NCBI GenBank assembly: GCA_934371505.1 | Contig: CAKRNW010000017.1 | Span: 1-28,808 of the forward strand | Direction: 5' to 3' | Length of the DNA stretch: 28,808 nucleotides | Source: an uncultured Lachnospiraceae bacterium | GTDB taxonomy: Bacteria; Bacillota; Clostridia; Lachnospirales; Lachnospiraceae | Shown: positions 7,343-14,341 of the stretch, piece by piece | Numbering within the stretch: the stretch's first letter is position 1 | Layout of the letters: each line of letters starts with the position of its first letter | Notes under the pieces: model-generated | What the model was told of the DNA's origin: nothing | Databases searched by the model: none | What the model saw: the letters and a program-made list of their open reading frames with translations, nothing else | Program-made: the position numbers and the translations under genes

Positions 7343-8864
7343 ATTCCGTTGTATGTTCTTTCAATGTAGAATCGGCAATCACAGCCTCCACATCTTCCAG
7401 TTCAATGGTTGCCAGCATTTTCTTGGTAGGTTTCTGAACCTCCACAATTCTGCCTGCCTGCTTGGAAATTGCTTTTTCCATAAAGTTGCGTACATCCCTG
7501 GCATTTGCAAAGTTGGCAGAACGGTTTTTAAACCGCTCCTGCATCCATGCATAGGCTCTCTCTTCCGCTTCTTTCGTCAGCTGGTAATCCTGTTTTTTGC
7601 ACATGCTTTTCAGAATTTTCAACTGTTCTTCCGGTGTATAATCCTCAAAGAAAACAAATTTACTAAATCTGGATTTAAGCCCCGGGTTAGAGTTCAAAAA
7701 CTCCTCCATCAGATCCGGATATCCGGCTACAATCACTACCAGATCATCCCTGTGATCTTCCATGGCTTTCAGAAGCGTATCAATTGCTTCCTGTCCGAAG
7801 TCTCCCTCTCCTTTACCCACGCAAAGCGCATAAGCTTCATCCACAAAAAGGATACCTCCCAGAGACTCATCCACTACTTCCTGTACTCTGGTCGCCGTCT
7901 GACCAATAAATCCCCGTACCAGTCCGGAACGGTCCACTTCCACCAGCTGTCCTCCTGAAAGAACACCCAATGCCTCATAAATCTGTGCCAGCATTCTCGC
8001 CACGGTGGTTTTACCGGTTCCCGGATTGCCACTAAATACCATATGCATGGAAATACCGGTATTTTTCATACCCTTCTCTTCCCGAAGTTTACGAACCTTC
8101 ATGAGATTCACCAGACTATGTACCTCCTCTTTGACCCCCTCTAAGCCCACCAGATTGTCCAGTGTTTCCAATGCCTTATCAATTCGTTCCTCCGGGGTCA
8201 GAGCAGGTGCCACATCCGGTTGTTTTACCTTCTCAGCAGGCATTATCCTCTGCACGTTTTTCGGTGCCTGCCCACCGGTCTTTCCCATTGCAGGGGTTCC
8301 GTTGATCTCCGAATTTCCCGAAGGTGTTTTCACGATTTTATAAAATTTCATGCTGCTGGTAAAATTTACACCATATTCCCGCAGAAATTTATCCAGCATC
8401 TGCATATATTGCGTGTATCTCTGTACCGCACCACTGCTCACATCAGGCTTATTGGCCACAATCAGCTGTCCGAACTGGTTATAGGTGTCATAGAGCAGCT
8501 GGGCTTTCTGATTGTGAAAAGGATCCGGGGTGATTTTGCGCCCGGCATCGGCCAGTACCGCATATTTAAAAATAGAAGGCCGCTCTTTGGGATACAGCAT
8601 CTCCAGAGAATCACTTTGTTTCACCTGCTCCACCATGACACGATCCACATGTACACCCAGATATTCTTCCATCACATTCACCTCATGCTGTGTGAGAATA
8701 TCATCTGCATCTGCCAGATAAATTGCATATTTTAAAAGTTCATGGTGCAGTTCCACCCTTAGGGAAGCCGGTCTTGCTTTGCAGTTTCCAACGTTGTTGG
8801 TATATAACAGGTCACAGATTTTTTCACTGTCTGCGATAAGATCTTTTAAAGTCTTTTCCATCAT
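7341..8864 (-). CDS. AAA ATPase of the SpoVK/CbbX type
   Basis: This 507-residue ATPase has one AAA module at about residues 230-490. Walker A GNPGTGKTT lies at about 279-287 and Walker B ILFVDEAYAL at about 337-346. Between them is the CbbX/SpoVK pattern VDRSGLVRGFIGQTATRV, in which the pore-loop region lies; an arginine-rich sensor region and a helical lid follow. Residues 1-170 form a separate helical domain with 'LLKYAIYLADADDILTQHE', similar to TerB-like helical domains. Such ATPases remodel protein complexes as hexamers. The target is unknown, but the gene starts one base after the CmpB-like membrane protein gene, which suggests a common task. A sporulation role is suggested only by similarity. 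The start codon is preceded by GAAGAGAAG. ATG codons lie at 8864 and 8861. Confidence 0.88.
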   Translation of the reverse strand: MMEKTLKDLIADSEKICDLLYTNNVGNCKARPASLRVELHHELLKYAIYLADADDILTQHEVNVMEEYLGVHVDRVMVEQVKQSDSLEMLYPKERPSIFKYAVLADAGRKITPDPFHNQKAQLLYDTYNQFGQLIVANKPDVSSGAVQRYTQYMQMLDKFLREYGVNFTSSMKFYKIVKTPSGNSEINGTPAMGKTGGQAPKNVQRIMPAEKVKQPDVAPALTPEERIDKALETLDNLVGLEGVKEEVHSLVNLMKVRKLREEKGMKNTGISMHMVFSGNPGTGKTTVARMLAQIYEALGVLSGGQLVEVDRSGLVRGFIGQTATRVQEVVDESLGGILFVDEAYALCVGKGEGDFGQEAIDTLLKAMEDHRDDLVVIVAGYPDLMEEFLNSNPGLKSRFSKFVFFEDYTPEEQLKILKSMCKKQDYQLTKEAEERAYAWMQERFKNRSANFANARDVRNFMEKAISKQAGRIVEVQKPTKKMLATIELEDVEAVIADSTLKEHTTE

Positions 8865-8865
8865 T

Positions 8866-9891
8866 TTACTTCTCTTCTTTATCTTTTTTCTTCAATTCCT
8901 CAAAAACTTCGCGGAATTTTGTAGATGTCATGGTAGGGTTTCCGCCAAATACGCTTCTACGATAAGAACGCTCTCTGTCAGAGTTATATTCTTTCCATCG
9001 CAGACTCTCAGAAAATTTCTTCTGCAGCTGTACGATTTCTTCTTTTGTATTCTGTGTATTCTGCAAAGATTCTGAGGTTTTCTCTGTATCCATTCTGTTT
9101 TTTAACGCCTCAAACTTACCACTGATACTGTTGGTAAGCTCTTCCAGACCAAGACGATTCTTCACACTGTCCACTGCCTCTGACGCCGTATTCTTCATGC
9201 TGCCCATCTTCTCAGCTGCACTCGCTCTGACGCTGTCCACTTTTTCTGTCATGGCCTGTTTGCGCAGTTCATTGTTCTCCGCCGCAAAGGCAAGGTATAC
9301 ATCCAGACGTTTCTGTACCCGTTCAAGTTCTTCCTTCGCTTTCTGCATTTTCACCAGTACATCCTTCAGATCCATAGCAGCCCGCCATGCCATTGTGAAG
9401 TCACTAACAATATAGACGGTAAGAAGAATGGTTATCACAGTAAGCCAGTTTTCCGGAACGGAAAGCACCAGCCTTTCCACAGGTTTATGTACGACCCGGG
9501 TCATGGCAATGGTGAGAAATCCCCATGCCAGCGAAGAACTCAGACAGATCTGTCCCTGGAAATTAAAAGGCTGTTTGGAATAATCCCAGTAACGAACCTT
9601 AAATAATGCCTCCATGGTAACTCCGGTGACATATTCCAGAACGGTTGCTCCAATCACTCCCGCAATATAAGTGAGAAGGACACTATCCTGAAACGGAGCC
9701 GATACTACCAGCATCATAATCGCTCCGCTTCCATATAAAGGCAGGAACGGTCCCCTCATAAATCCCCTGTTTGTCCATTTTCTGTTTTTCAAAGAAACAT
9801 AGGTTGACTCAAAAACCCAACCACAGAAACAATAGAAATAAAAGAAAAATAACCACTGAATAACGGAATAGCCGAAATGAAATGCCTCCAT
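8866..9891 (-). CDS. CmpB-like membrane protein with long coiled-coil tail
   Basis: Residues 1 to about 165 hold five to six membrane segments with the CmpB (PF06541, 'putative ABC transporter permease') signature: FCGWVFES, NRGFMRGPFLPLYGSGA, LEYVTGVTMEALFKVRYWDYS and SSLAWGFLT. The remaining 175 residues are charged and helical, with heptad-like repeats (KMQKAKEELERVQKRL, then alanine-rich 'EKVDSVRASAAEKMGSMKN') and a lysine-rich end. This points to a cytoplasmic coiled coil. It is a distant paralogue of the small protein at 2164-2580, which lacks the tail. It lies 22 bases after ylmH and one base before the AAA ATPase gene. GGGAGAAG precedes the start. The tail could recruit the ATPase or a cell-envelope partner; this is inference. 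Confidence 0.8.
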   Translation of the reverse strand: MEAFHFGYSVIQWLFFFYFYCFCGWVFESTYVSLKNRKWTNRGFMRGPFLPLYGSGAIMMLVVSAPFQDSVLLTYIAGVIGATVLEYVTGVTMEALFKVRYWDYSKQPFNFQGQICLSSSLAWGFLTIAMTRVVHKPVERLVLSVPENWLTVITILLTVYIVSDFTMAWRAAMDLKDVLVKMQKAKEELERVQKRLDVYLAFAAENNELRKQAMTEKVDSVRASAAEKMGSMKNTASEAVDSVKNRLGLEELTNSISGKFEALKNRMDTEKTSESLQNTQNTKEEIVQLQKKFSESLRWKEYNSDRERSYRRSVFGGNPTMTSTKFREVFEELKKKDKEEK

Positions 9892-9913
9892 CCTTCTTCT
9901 CCCTCAACTTGTT

Positions 9914-10684
9914 TTATCGATAAACGCCCACGGATACACTAAGCCGGCCTTTTTTCGTCTCCCGTGTAGTCCCGTAATAGACAAATTTTCCAAATCCCCG
10001 CACCGAAACCACATCCTGCGTTTTCAGCAGATAGGTTGATTTCTCCATCCGTCTGCCATTCACCCACACTTTATCCGTAGTAAAAAGTGCCGCGCCGTTA
10101 CTTCTCGCTATATTATAAAGCCTGGATACCACTGCGTCAATCCGTTCCGAAGCGACGGTAAACTCCTGAGTCTCAAGCTGCCTTTTACAAATTTCCGGTA
10201 ATTCTTCCTGGAGCTCACAGTTTATATTGGTGTGGCGTACTCCGGTGAGATTTTCCATGAGAAATGGAGCAATGCTTTCATTGCAAAAAAGCCAGGCCTC
10301 CCTGTCCTGCACCAGAATATCCCCCAACAGACTTCTCTCGATTCCCATGTTCATCAGGGCTCCGAGGAAATCCCGATGCGTCAGATCCTCTGCGAATTTT
10401 TTCCGGGGTGGATACAGATGCATACAGACAATGGGAAATTCCTGCTCATATCCCAGTTCCTGAGGATTGCCGAACCGGATCATCACCCGCTCTGCATCCT
10501 CCATGCCCCCGGACAGGGAAAAGCTGTCCCGGTTCATCTGTCCGCTGCACTGCCAGAAGCTTTCCTGCTCTGCCAGGCCTAAAAAGCCGGTAAAGAGAAA
10601 AACATTCCGTTGGTATGCCTTCTCATAAAGCTCCAGAAACCGCTTTTTTAATTGTACTTCATCTTTTTGTAAATCGGTAGACAT
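9914..10684 (-). CDS. ylmH: YlmH-type S4-domain RNA-binding protein
   Basis: This 256-residue protein has the YlmH architecture. The N-terminal part contains 'KAYQRNVFLFTGFLGLAEQ' and 'GNPQELGYEQEFPIVCMHLYP' (family-typical 'F..FL...e'). A linker is followed by an S4 domain at about residues 178-245 (RIDAVVSRLYNIARSN, then TDKVWVNGRRM and VVSVRGFGKF). S4 domains bind structured RNA, and YlmH has been linked to division-cluster genes and to ribosome-associated quality control in Bacillus. The usual neighbours (ylmEFG, divIVA) are absent here. It heads a three-gene unit. AGGAAAGGG lies upstream of the start. No clear promoter is seen between it and the hairpins at 10781-10856. Confidence 0.88.
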   Translation of the reverse strand: MSTDLQKDEVQLKKRFLELYEKAYQRNVFLFTGFLGLAEQESFWQCSGQMNRDSFSLSGGMEDAERVMIRFGNPQELGYEQEFPIVCMHLYPPRKKFAEDLTHRDFLGALMNMGIERSLLGDILVQDREAWLFCNESIAPFLMENLTGVRHTNINCELQEELPEICKRQLETQEFTVASERIDAVVSRLYNIARSNGAALFTTDKVWVNGRRMEKSTYLLKTQDVVSVRGFGKFVYYGTTRETKKGRLSVSVGVYR

Positions 10685-10780
10685 AGAAACCCTTTCCTAT
10701 CAAAGAGTCGTTTGCCGGCTCTCTGCGTGCGTGGGCGCAGCATAAACTTCTTCTCCGTGAGCTGCACATCCTTGCAAAGC

Positions 10781-10819
10781 GTTTTATTACATAGAAAGAA
10801 ACTTCCTATGTAATAAAAC
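10781..10819. repeat. Perfect 14-bp inverted repeat
   Basis: GTTTTATTACATAG (10781-10794) is repeated in inverse orientation at 10806-10819 with an 11-base loop. It abuts the terminator at 10817-10856, whose T-tract forms part of this repeat. It lies upstream of ylmH. Confidence 0.75.
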
Positions 10820-10856
10820 GGCTTTCTGCACCATAGTGGAAATGCAGAAAGCCGTT
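10817..10856 (-). terminator. Terminator of the COG0523 GTPase operon
   Basis: A 14-base-pair stem (10817-10830 with 10843-10856) has a 12-base loop and is followed on the minus strand by TTTTATT. It begins 14 bases after the stop of the DUF1980-fused GTPase gene. Confidence 0.82.
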
Positions 10857-10870
10857 CCTCTTTTATTCCA

Positions 10871-11800
10871 TTAACTGAAACTGATAATCTCTTCCCTGGG
10901 TGCCTTGCAGGGTTCCACGCTGATGGCATGCAGCACCGGGCCTTCTCCTTCAAAGTCTTTCCAGTACTCACGATGCACAGTGGCTTTTACCTTCACCCAC
11001 TGCTTATTTTTCAGCTGGCCTGCCCCCTCATATTTACATGGAAAACCTAAAAAGGTCATATCCTCTGCACAGCAGGTCATCACTTTCCGCCCCGGCACAA
11101 AGTATTTGGGATCAAATCCGGGGGGAATCAGTACCTGTGCCACGAAGCTTAAGGTCTTGCCCTCGTAACGCTCCAGATGATCCAGGGAATCCAGATACCA
11201 GATTCCATAACTGCTGTCATCCAGATCCAGTTCTTTCGTATCCAGACTATAGGGAAGATCATCCTCAAAAATCTCATCGACTTCGCCGTCTTTGTTTTCC
11301 AGAATAATGTCCGCTCTCTGGTTCAATGCTTTCATATTACGCTTATAGCTGCCCAGATCTTCAATTCCGTCACAACGGTTCATGATGATCATTTCGGACT
11401 TGCGTAACATCTCAGACAGCTGGGACTTCATGTTGGTATAGTACATGGGGAATGTAGTGGCATCAATGGTTGTGATCTGCTGTTCGATTCTCCAATGAAT
11501 GGGCAGTTTCAGATCTTTGATATTCCACATGCCGTTGTACTCAATAATAATACGCTCCGGCTTATGCCTTTTCTCAAGCTCCATCAAATTTTTGAGATTA
11601 AAGTCTTCCTCTGTCTCAATAACCTCCACCACTGCACGGCTTCGTTTCAGTAATTTGGGGTCATATTCAGTCTCACCCTGCTCACACAGCAAAATCAGGG
11701 TTGTTCCCCGAATCTGAAAATAAGGCTGCGCAATGGTAAAGGTGATAAACTCGGTTTTTCCGCTCTCCAGAAAACCGGTGATCATATAAACTGGTTTCAT
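10871..11800 (-). CDS. COG0523 (CobW-type) GTPase-like protein fused to a DUF1980-like (YcgQ) domain
   Basis: The 309-residue protein has a COG0523 N-terminal half: ITGFLESGKT as Walker A at about residues 8-17, 'IIIEYNGMW' as the switch/Walker B region, and 'MIIMNRCDG' where the G4 motif NKxD is expected. The usual CxCC metal motif is replaced by a region without cysteines (LCEQGETEYD), so it is a divergent member. From about residue 212, GKTLSFVAQV, FVPGRKVMTCCAEDMTFLGF and QWVKVKATV match the DUF1980 domain of TIGR03943/YcgQ proteins, including the paired cysteines. It lies 18 bases after the His-rich GTPase gene. ATG 11800 has GAGGAA eight bases upstream; the in-frame TTG at 11815 has no ribosome-binding site. 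A role in zinc handling is likely but inferred. Confidence 0.82.
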   Translation of the reverse strand: MKPVYMITGFLESGKTEFITFTIAQPYFQIRGTTLILLCEQGETEYDPKLLKRSRAVVEVIETEEDFNLKNLMELEKRHKPERIIIEYNGMWNIKDLKLPIHWRIEQQITTIDATTFPMYYTNMKSQLSEMLRKSEMIIMNRCDGIEDLGSYKRNMKALNQRADIILENKDGEVDEIFEDDLPYSLDTKELDLDDSSYGIWYLDSLDHLERYEGKTLSFVAQVLIPPGFDPKYFVPGRKVMTCCAEDMTFLGFPCKYEGAGQLKNKQWVKVKATVHREYWKDFEGEGPVLHAISVEPCKAPREEIISFS

Positions 11801-11818
11801 GTGTAAATTCCTCAATGA

Positions 11819-12928
11819 TTACTTTTTAAATAACTTTGCCAGGTTCTCTTCTTTCAATTTTGAACCGATGACACAAATTTTACCGGTTACATCAGCCTGT
11901 CCCTCACGGACATTGCTCTCACCGGGCACATAATCGAAATATACCCAGGTACCGTCCCCTGCAGGAACCATGCCTTTTGCTCTCAGAATAAAACCATATT
12001 CGCTCTCACGATCCAGTTCTTCCAGAATATTTTCGATTTCTTCTTTGGTATAAGCTGCAGGACCTTCTACGCCCCAGCTGGTAAATACCTCATCTGCATG
12101 ATGGTGTCCATGGTGATCGTGATCGTGGTCATGGCAGCCACAGGTACACTCTTCGCCATGATCATGGTCGTGATGGTGCTCCTCCTGTTCATGATGGTGA
12201 TGCTCATGCTTATCGCCATCATCGTGATGATGTCCACAGCAGCAATCGTCATCATCGTCACCATGGTGATGATGATGTTCATGCTCATCGTGAAGGTTCT
12301 TCACTTCCTCCATCAGCTCTGCTTCCAGATCCTTGGCACCCTCAATAGTCTCCAGGATCCTCTTGCCATCCAGCTCGTCCCAGGGAGTGGTAATAATGGC
12401 TGCCTTAGGATTATGCTCACGAATCAGTTCTACACACTGTTCCAGCTTCTCTTTGCTGATGTCTGCAGTACGGCTTAAAATGATGGTTCCTGCATGCTCA
12501 ATCTGGTTGATGAAAAACTCGCCAAAGTTTCTCACATACATTTTGGCTTTAGAGGCATCCACAACAGCCACTGCGCTGTTCAACTGTACTTCCACATCGG
12601 TGTGTACATCCTGTACTGCTTTCATAACATCGGAAAGCTTGCCCACACCGGAGGGCTCAATGAGAATACGCTCCGGCTGATAGGTATCCAGAACCTCTTT
12701 TAGGGAGGTACCAAAATCTCCTACCAGAGAACAGCAGATACATCCGGAATTCATCTCCTTGATTTCAATACCGGAATCCTTTAAAAATCCTCCGTCAATA
12801 CCGATCTGTCCAAATTCATTTTCAATCAGCACGACCTTGGTGCCTGCCAGTGCTTCTTTTAACAATTTTTTAATAAGCGTTGTTTTTCCTGCTCCCAGGA
12901 ATCCTGAAAATATATCTATTTTTGTCAT
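11819..12928 (-). CDS. COG0523 (CobW-type) GTPase with His/Cys-rich metal-binding insert
   Basis: This 369-residue G3E GTPase carries Walker A GFLGAGKT at residues 9-16 and the metal motif CICC at 63-66, both hallmarks of zinc-linked COG0523 metallochaperones. The G4 motif is SRTAD rather than NKxD. Between about residues 212 and 279 lies a stretch with roughly 28 His, six Cys and many Asp/Glu (runs of HHHHH, DDDDD, CCC), which should bind several metal ions. A CobW C-terminal domain follows (GFILRAKGMVPAGDGTWVYFDYVPGE). The start at 12928 is chosen because the conserved 'TKIDIFSGFLGAGKTT' begins there and AAGGATGG lies upstream. An in-frame ATG at 12982 would add 18 unconserved residues and overlap the protease stop. 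It probably delivers zinc or another metal to client proteins. Confidence 0.92.
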   Translation of the reverse strand: MTKIDIFSGFLGAGKTTLIKKLLKEALAGTKVVLIENEFGQIGIDGGFLKDSGIEIKEMNSGCICCSLVGDFGTSLKEVLDTYQPERILIEPSGVGKLSDVMKAVQDVHTDVEVQLNSAVAVVDASKAKMYVRNFGEFFINQIEHAGTIILSRTADISKEKLEQCVELIREHNPKAAIITTPWDELDGKRILETIEGAKDLEAELMEEVKNLHDEHEHHHHHGDDDDDCCCGHHHDDGDKHEHHHHEQEEHHHDHDHGEECTCGCHDHDHDHHGHHHADEVFTSWGVEGPAAYTKEEIENILEELDRESEYGFILRAKGMVPAGDGTWVYFDYVPGESNVREGQADVTGKICVIGSKLKEENLAKLFKK

Positions 12929-12956
12929 GTCTTTTCCATCCTTTCGCATCACATTT

Positions 12957-12976
12957 AGCGCCGTTTCTGCGGCGCT
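12957..12976. repeat. GC-rich hairpin upstream of the COG0523 gene
   Basis: AGCGCCG (12957-12963) and CGGCGCT (12970-12976) form a seven-base-pair stem with a six-base loop. No T-tract follows on the minus strand. It lies between the protease stop and the ribosome-binding site of the next gene, so it may be a regulatory or stabilising mRNA element rather than a terminator. Confidence 0.5.
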
Positions 12977-12981
12977 ACTCA

Positions 12982-13899
12982 TTATTGTACCCCAAAAGCG
13001 AAGTTTGTCAACTGTCCTGTCATTACCGGAAGACTCAGACCCACCACCTGTCCGGAAGCGGTTCCTCCATTGACCATGGCTACCAGATTTCCCTGCCTAT
13101 CAAAGATGCCCCCGCCGGACATTCCCGGAATCGGAGTACTTTTAATGCAGAGCATATAACAATCAAATTCCGGAACATAAATTTCCCGGTACTGGACACA
13201 GCCTTCGTAATAATCTCCTGCCGGTTTCCTGGAGGATGCCAGAATAAATACAGGATCATTCTCCGCTAATTGTGTCCACGCCGCTTCCTTTAGCCTTGCG
13301 CAGCGAAGCTTCACTCTGGTTTCATACGGAATATCCTGACTTGCTACTTTGAGAAATGCCAGATCAAAATCTGCTGACCGCTCCAGAACCGTTCCCATTA
13401 CAGAAGTGCCATCCTGAAAGATTACCGTGATTTCCGGCTCCTCCTCCACCACATGGGCACAGGTGGAAAGCAGGAAGGAATCCTCTGCGATTTGTAAGAT
13501 GATCCCACTTCCGGTCTGATGGGACGTTTTCAGCTGTACGATGGCGGGTTCCACCTCTGTGTCCTGCGTCTCCATACTGTCATACCGCACCAGCTCTTTC
13601 CATGCATCCTCCTGGGTCGTGGTCATGATCAACGGTCTATGCCGTAAATAAGAGCGGACCTGGGCTGCCGTTACCAGGGTTCCATCCTCGTGTTTCGCCT
13701 CTCTCAAAGTCCAGGAGGGCAATACATAGCTTTCCTCGTAGGTTTCCGGATATAGATCGCTTAGGGCGACCTCCTCCCGCAGGCTGCCCTGCAGCAATAA
13801 TGCGGAGAGAATTTCACACAGGAAAGAAAACACTGCCAGAAGCATAAACAGCAGCGCCCACATTGTTTTCATGTGTCGTTTTCTTTCTGATTCTTCCAC
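12982..13899 (-). CDS. Membrane-anchored trypsin-like serine protease
   Basis: The 305-residue protein has an N-terminal membrane segment (about residues 11-38) and a trypsin-like (HtrA/DegP-type) fold. The triad is visible: His in STCAHVV at about residue 147, Asp in SADFDLAFLKV at about 184 and Ser in PGMSGGGIFD at about 263. No PDZ domain follows, so it is shorter than HtrA. It is presumably extracellular and membrane-tethered. The start is GTG 13899, with a perfect AGGAGG eight bases upstream (13908-13913). That ribosome-binding site begins directly after the T-tract of the rnpB terminator, so no room exists for a separate promoter outside rnpB. It may be co-transcribed with the downstream GTPase genes. 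The substrate is unknown. Confidence 0.87.
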   Translation of the reverse strand: MEESERKRHMKTMWALLFMLLAVFSFLCEILSALLLQGSLREEVALSDLYPETYEESYVLPSWTLREAKHEDGTLVTAAQVRSYLRHRPLIMTTTQEDAWKELVRYDSMETQDTEVEPAIVQLKTSHQTGSGIILQIAEDSFLLSTCAHVVEEEPEITVIFQDGTSVMGTVLERSADFDLAFLKVASQDIPYETRVKLRCARLKEAAWTQLAENDPVFILASSRKPAGDYYEGCVQYREIYVPEFDCYMLCIKSTPIPGMSGGGIFDRQGNLVAMVNGGTASGQVVGLSLPVMTGQLTNFAFGVQ

Positions 13900-13914
13900 G
13901 CCTTTTTCCTCCTC

Positions 13915-13949
13915 GAAAAAAGGCTAAAAGGAAAATCCTTTCAGCCTTT
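13915..13949 (-). terminator. rnpB terminator
   Basis: On the minus strand an eleven-base-pair stem (13936-13946 with 13922-13932, one G-U pair, three-base loop) is followed by TTTTTT (13921-13916). It begins a few bases after the rnpB 3' end. Confidence 0.88.
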
Positions 13950-13956
13950 ACATGCA

Positions 13957-14303
13957 GATAAGCCAGACGATAAGCCGGGTTATGTCGTTGGGTGTTCATC
14001 TATCTAGGACTGCTGTTGCCAGCAGCCTCAAGCGGCCCACCTGAGAGCAGACCGGGCCAGTCTGCCGCTCTCTGTTTGGCCTTGCTTCGGATGGGGTTTA
14101 CATGGCTATATCTGTTACCAGATACACGGTAGTCTCTTACACTGCCTTTCCACCCTTACCACACGAATGTGGCGGTATATCTCTGTTGCACTAGCCTGGG
14201 AGTTGCCTCCACCGGACGTTATCCGGCATCCTGCCCTGTGAAGCCCGGACTTTCCTCACCTGCATCCTTACGATGCAGCCGCGAACACCTGTCCGGCTTA
14301 TTT
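13957..14303 (-). ncRNA. rnpB: RNase P RNA, bacterial class A
   Basis: RNase P RNA is the catalytic subunit that removes the 5' leader of tRNA precursors. The minus strand contains the universal 5' core (GAGGAAAGTCCGGGC), the AACTCCCAGGCTAGTGC-like segment, a P-loop region around GCAGACTGGCCCGG, and the 3' core ending in AACCCGGCTTA. The ends pair as helix P1 (AAGCCGGAC near 14299 with GTCTGGCTT near 13965). The length of about 347 nt fits class A. The exact ends are estimated from P1 and from a promoter at 14312-14340 and a terminator at 13915-13949. Its place directly downstream of the dgt-dnaG-rpoD-trmK-kinase unit is notable. Confidence 0.96.
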
Positions 14304-14311
14304 GCATGGTT

Positions 14312-14340
14312 ATCTTAGCAAAGAAATCCTAAAAAAGCAA
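14312..14340 (-). promoter_or_regulatory. rnpB promoter
   Basis: On the minus strand TTGCTT (14335-14340) and TAAGAT (14312-14317) are separated by 17 bases and predict a start near 14304, which agrees with the rnpB 5' end. It begins one base after the kinase stop codon (14342-14344). Confidence 0.65.
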
Positions 14341-14341
14341 G

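Noticed and set aside
7290..7958. 222-codon plus-strand ORF
   Set aside because: Antisense to the AAA ATPase gene; rich in Phe, Cys and His as expected of a shadow frame.
10685..10780. Possible promoter of ylmH
   Set aside because: No pair of boxes with acceptable spacing was found; TTGCAA near 10778 has no matching -10 box.
10648..10971. 107-codon minus-strand ORF over the intergenic region before ylmH
   Set aside because: It runs through two hairpins and into both neighbours, and its composition is that of non-coding sequence.
12098..12478. Hydrophobic, Met/Val/Ile-rich ORF on the plus strand resembling a membrane protein
   Set aside because: It is the antisense of the His/Asp-rich repeat codons (CAT, CAC, GAT) of the COG0523 gene, has no ribosome-binding site and no family match.
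13814..13999. Short minus-strand ORF
   Set aside because: It lies in the 3' part of rnpB and its terminator and in another frame of the protease start.
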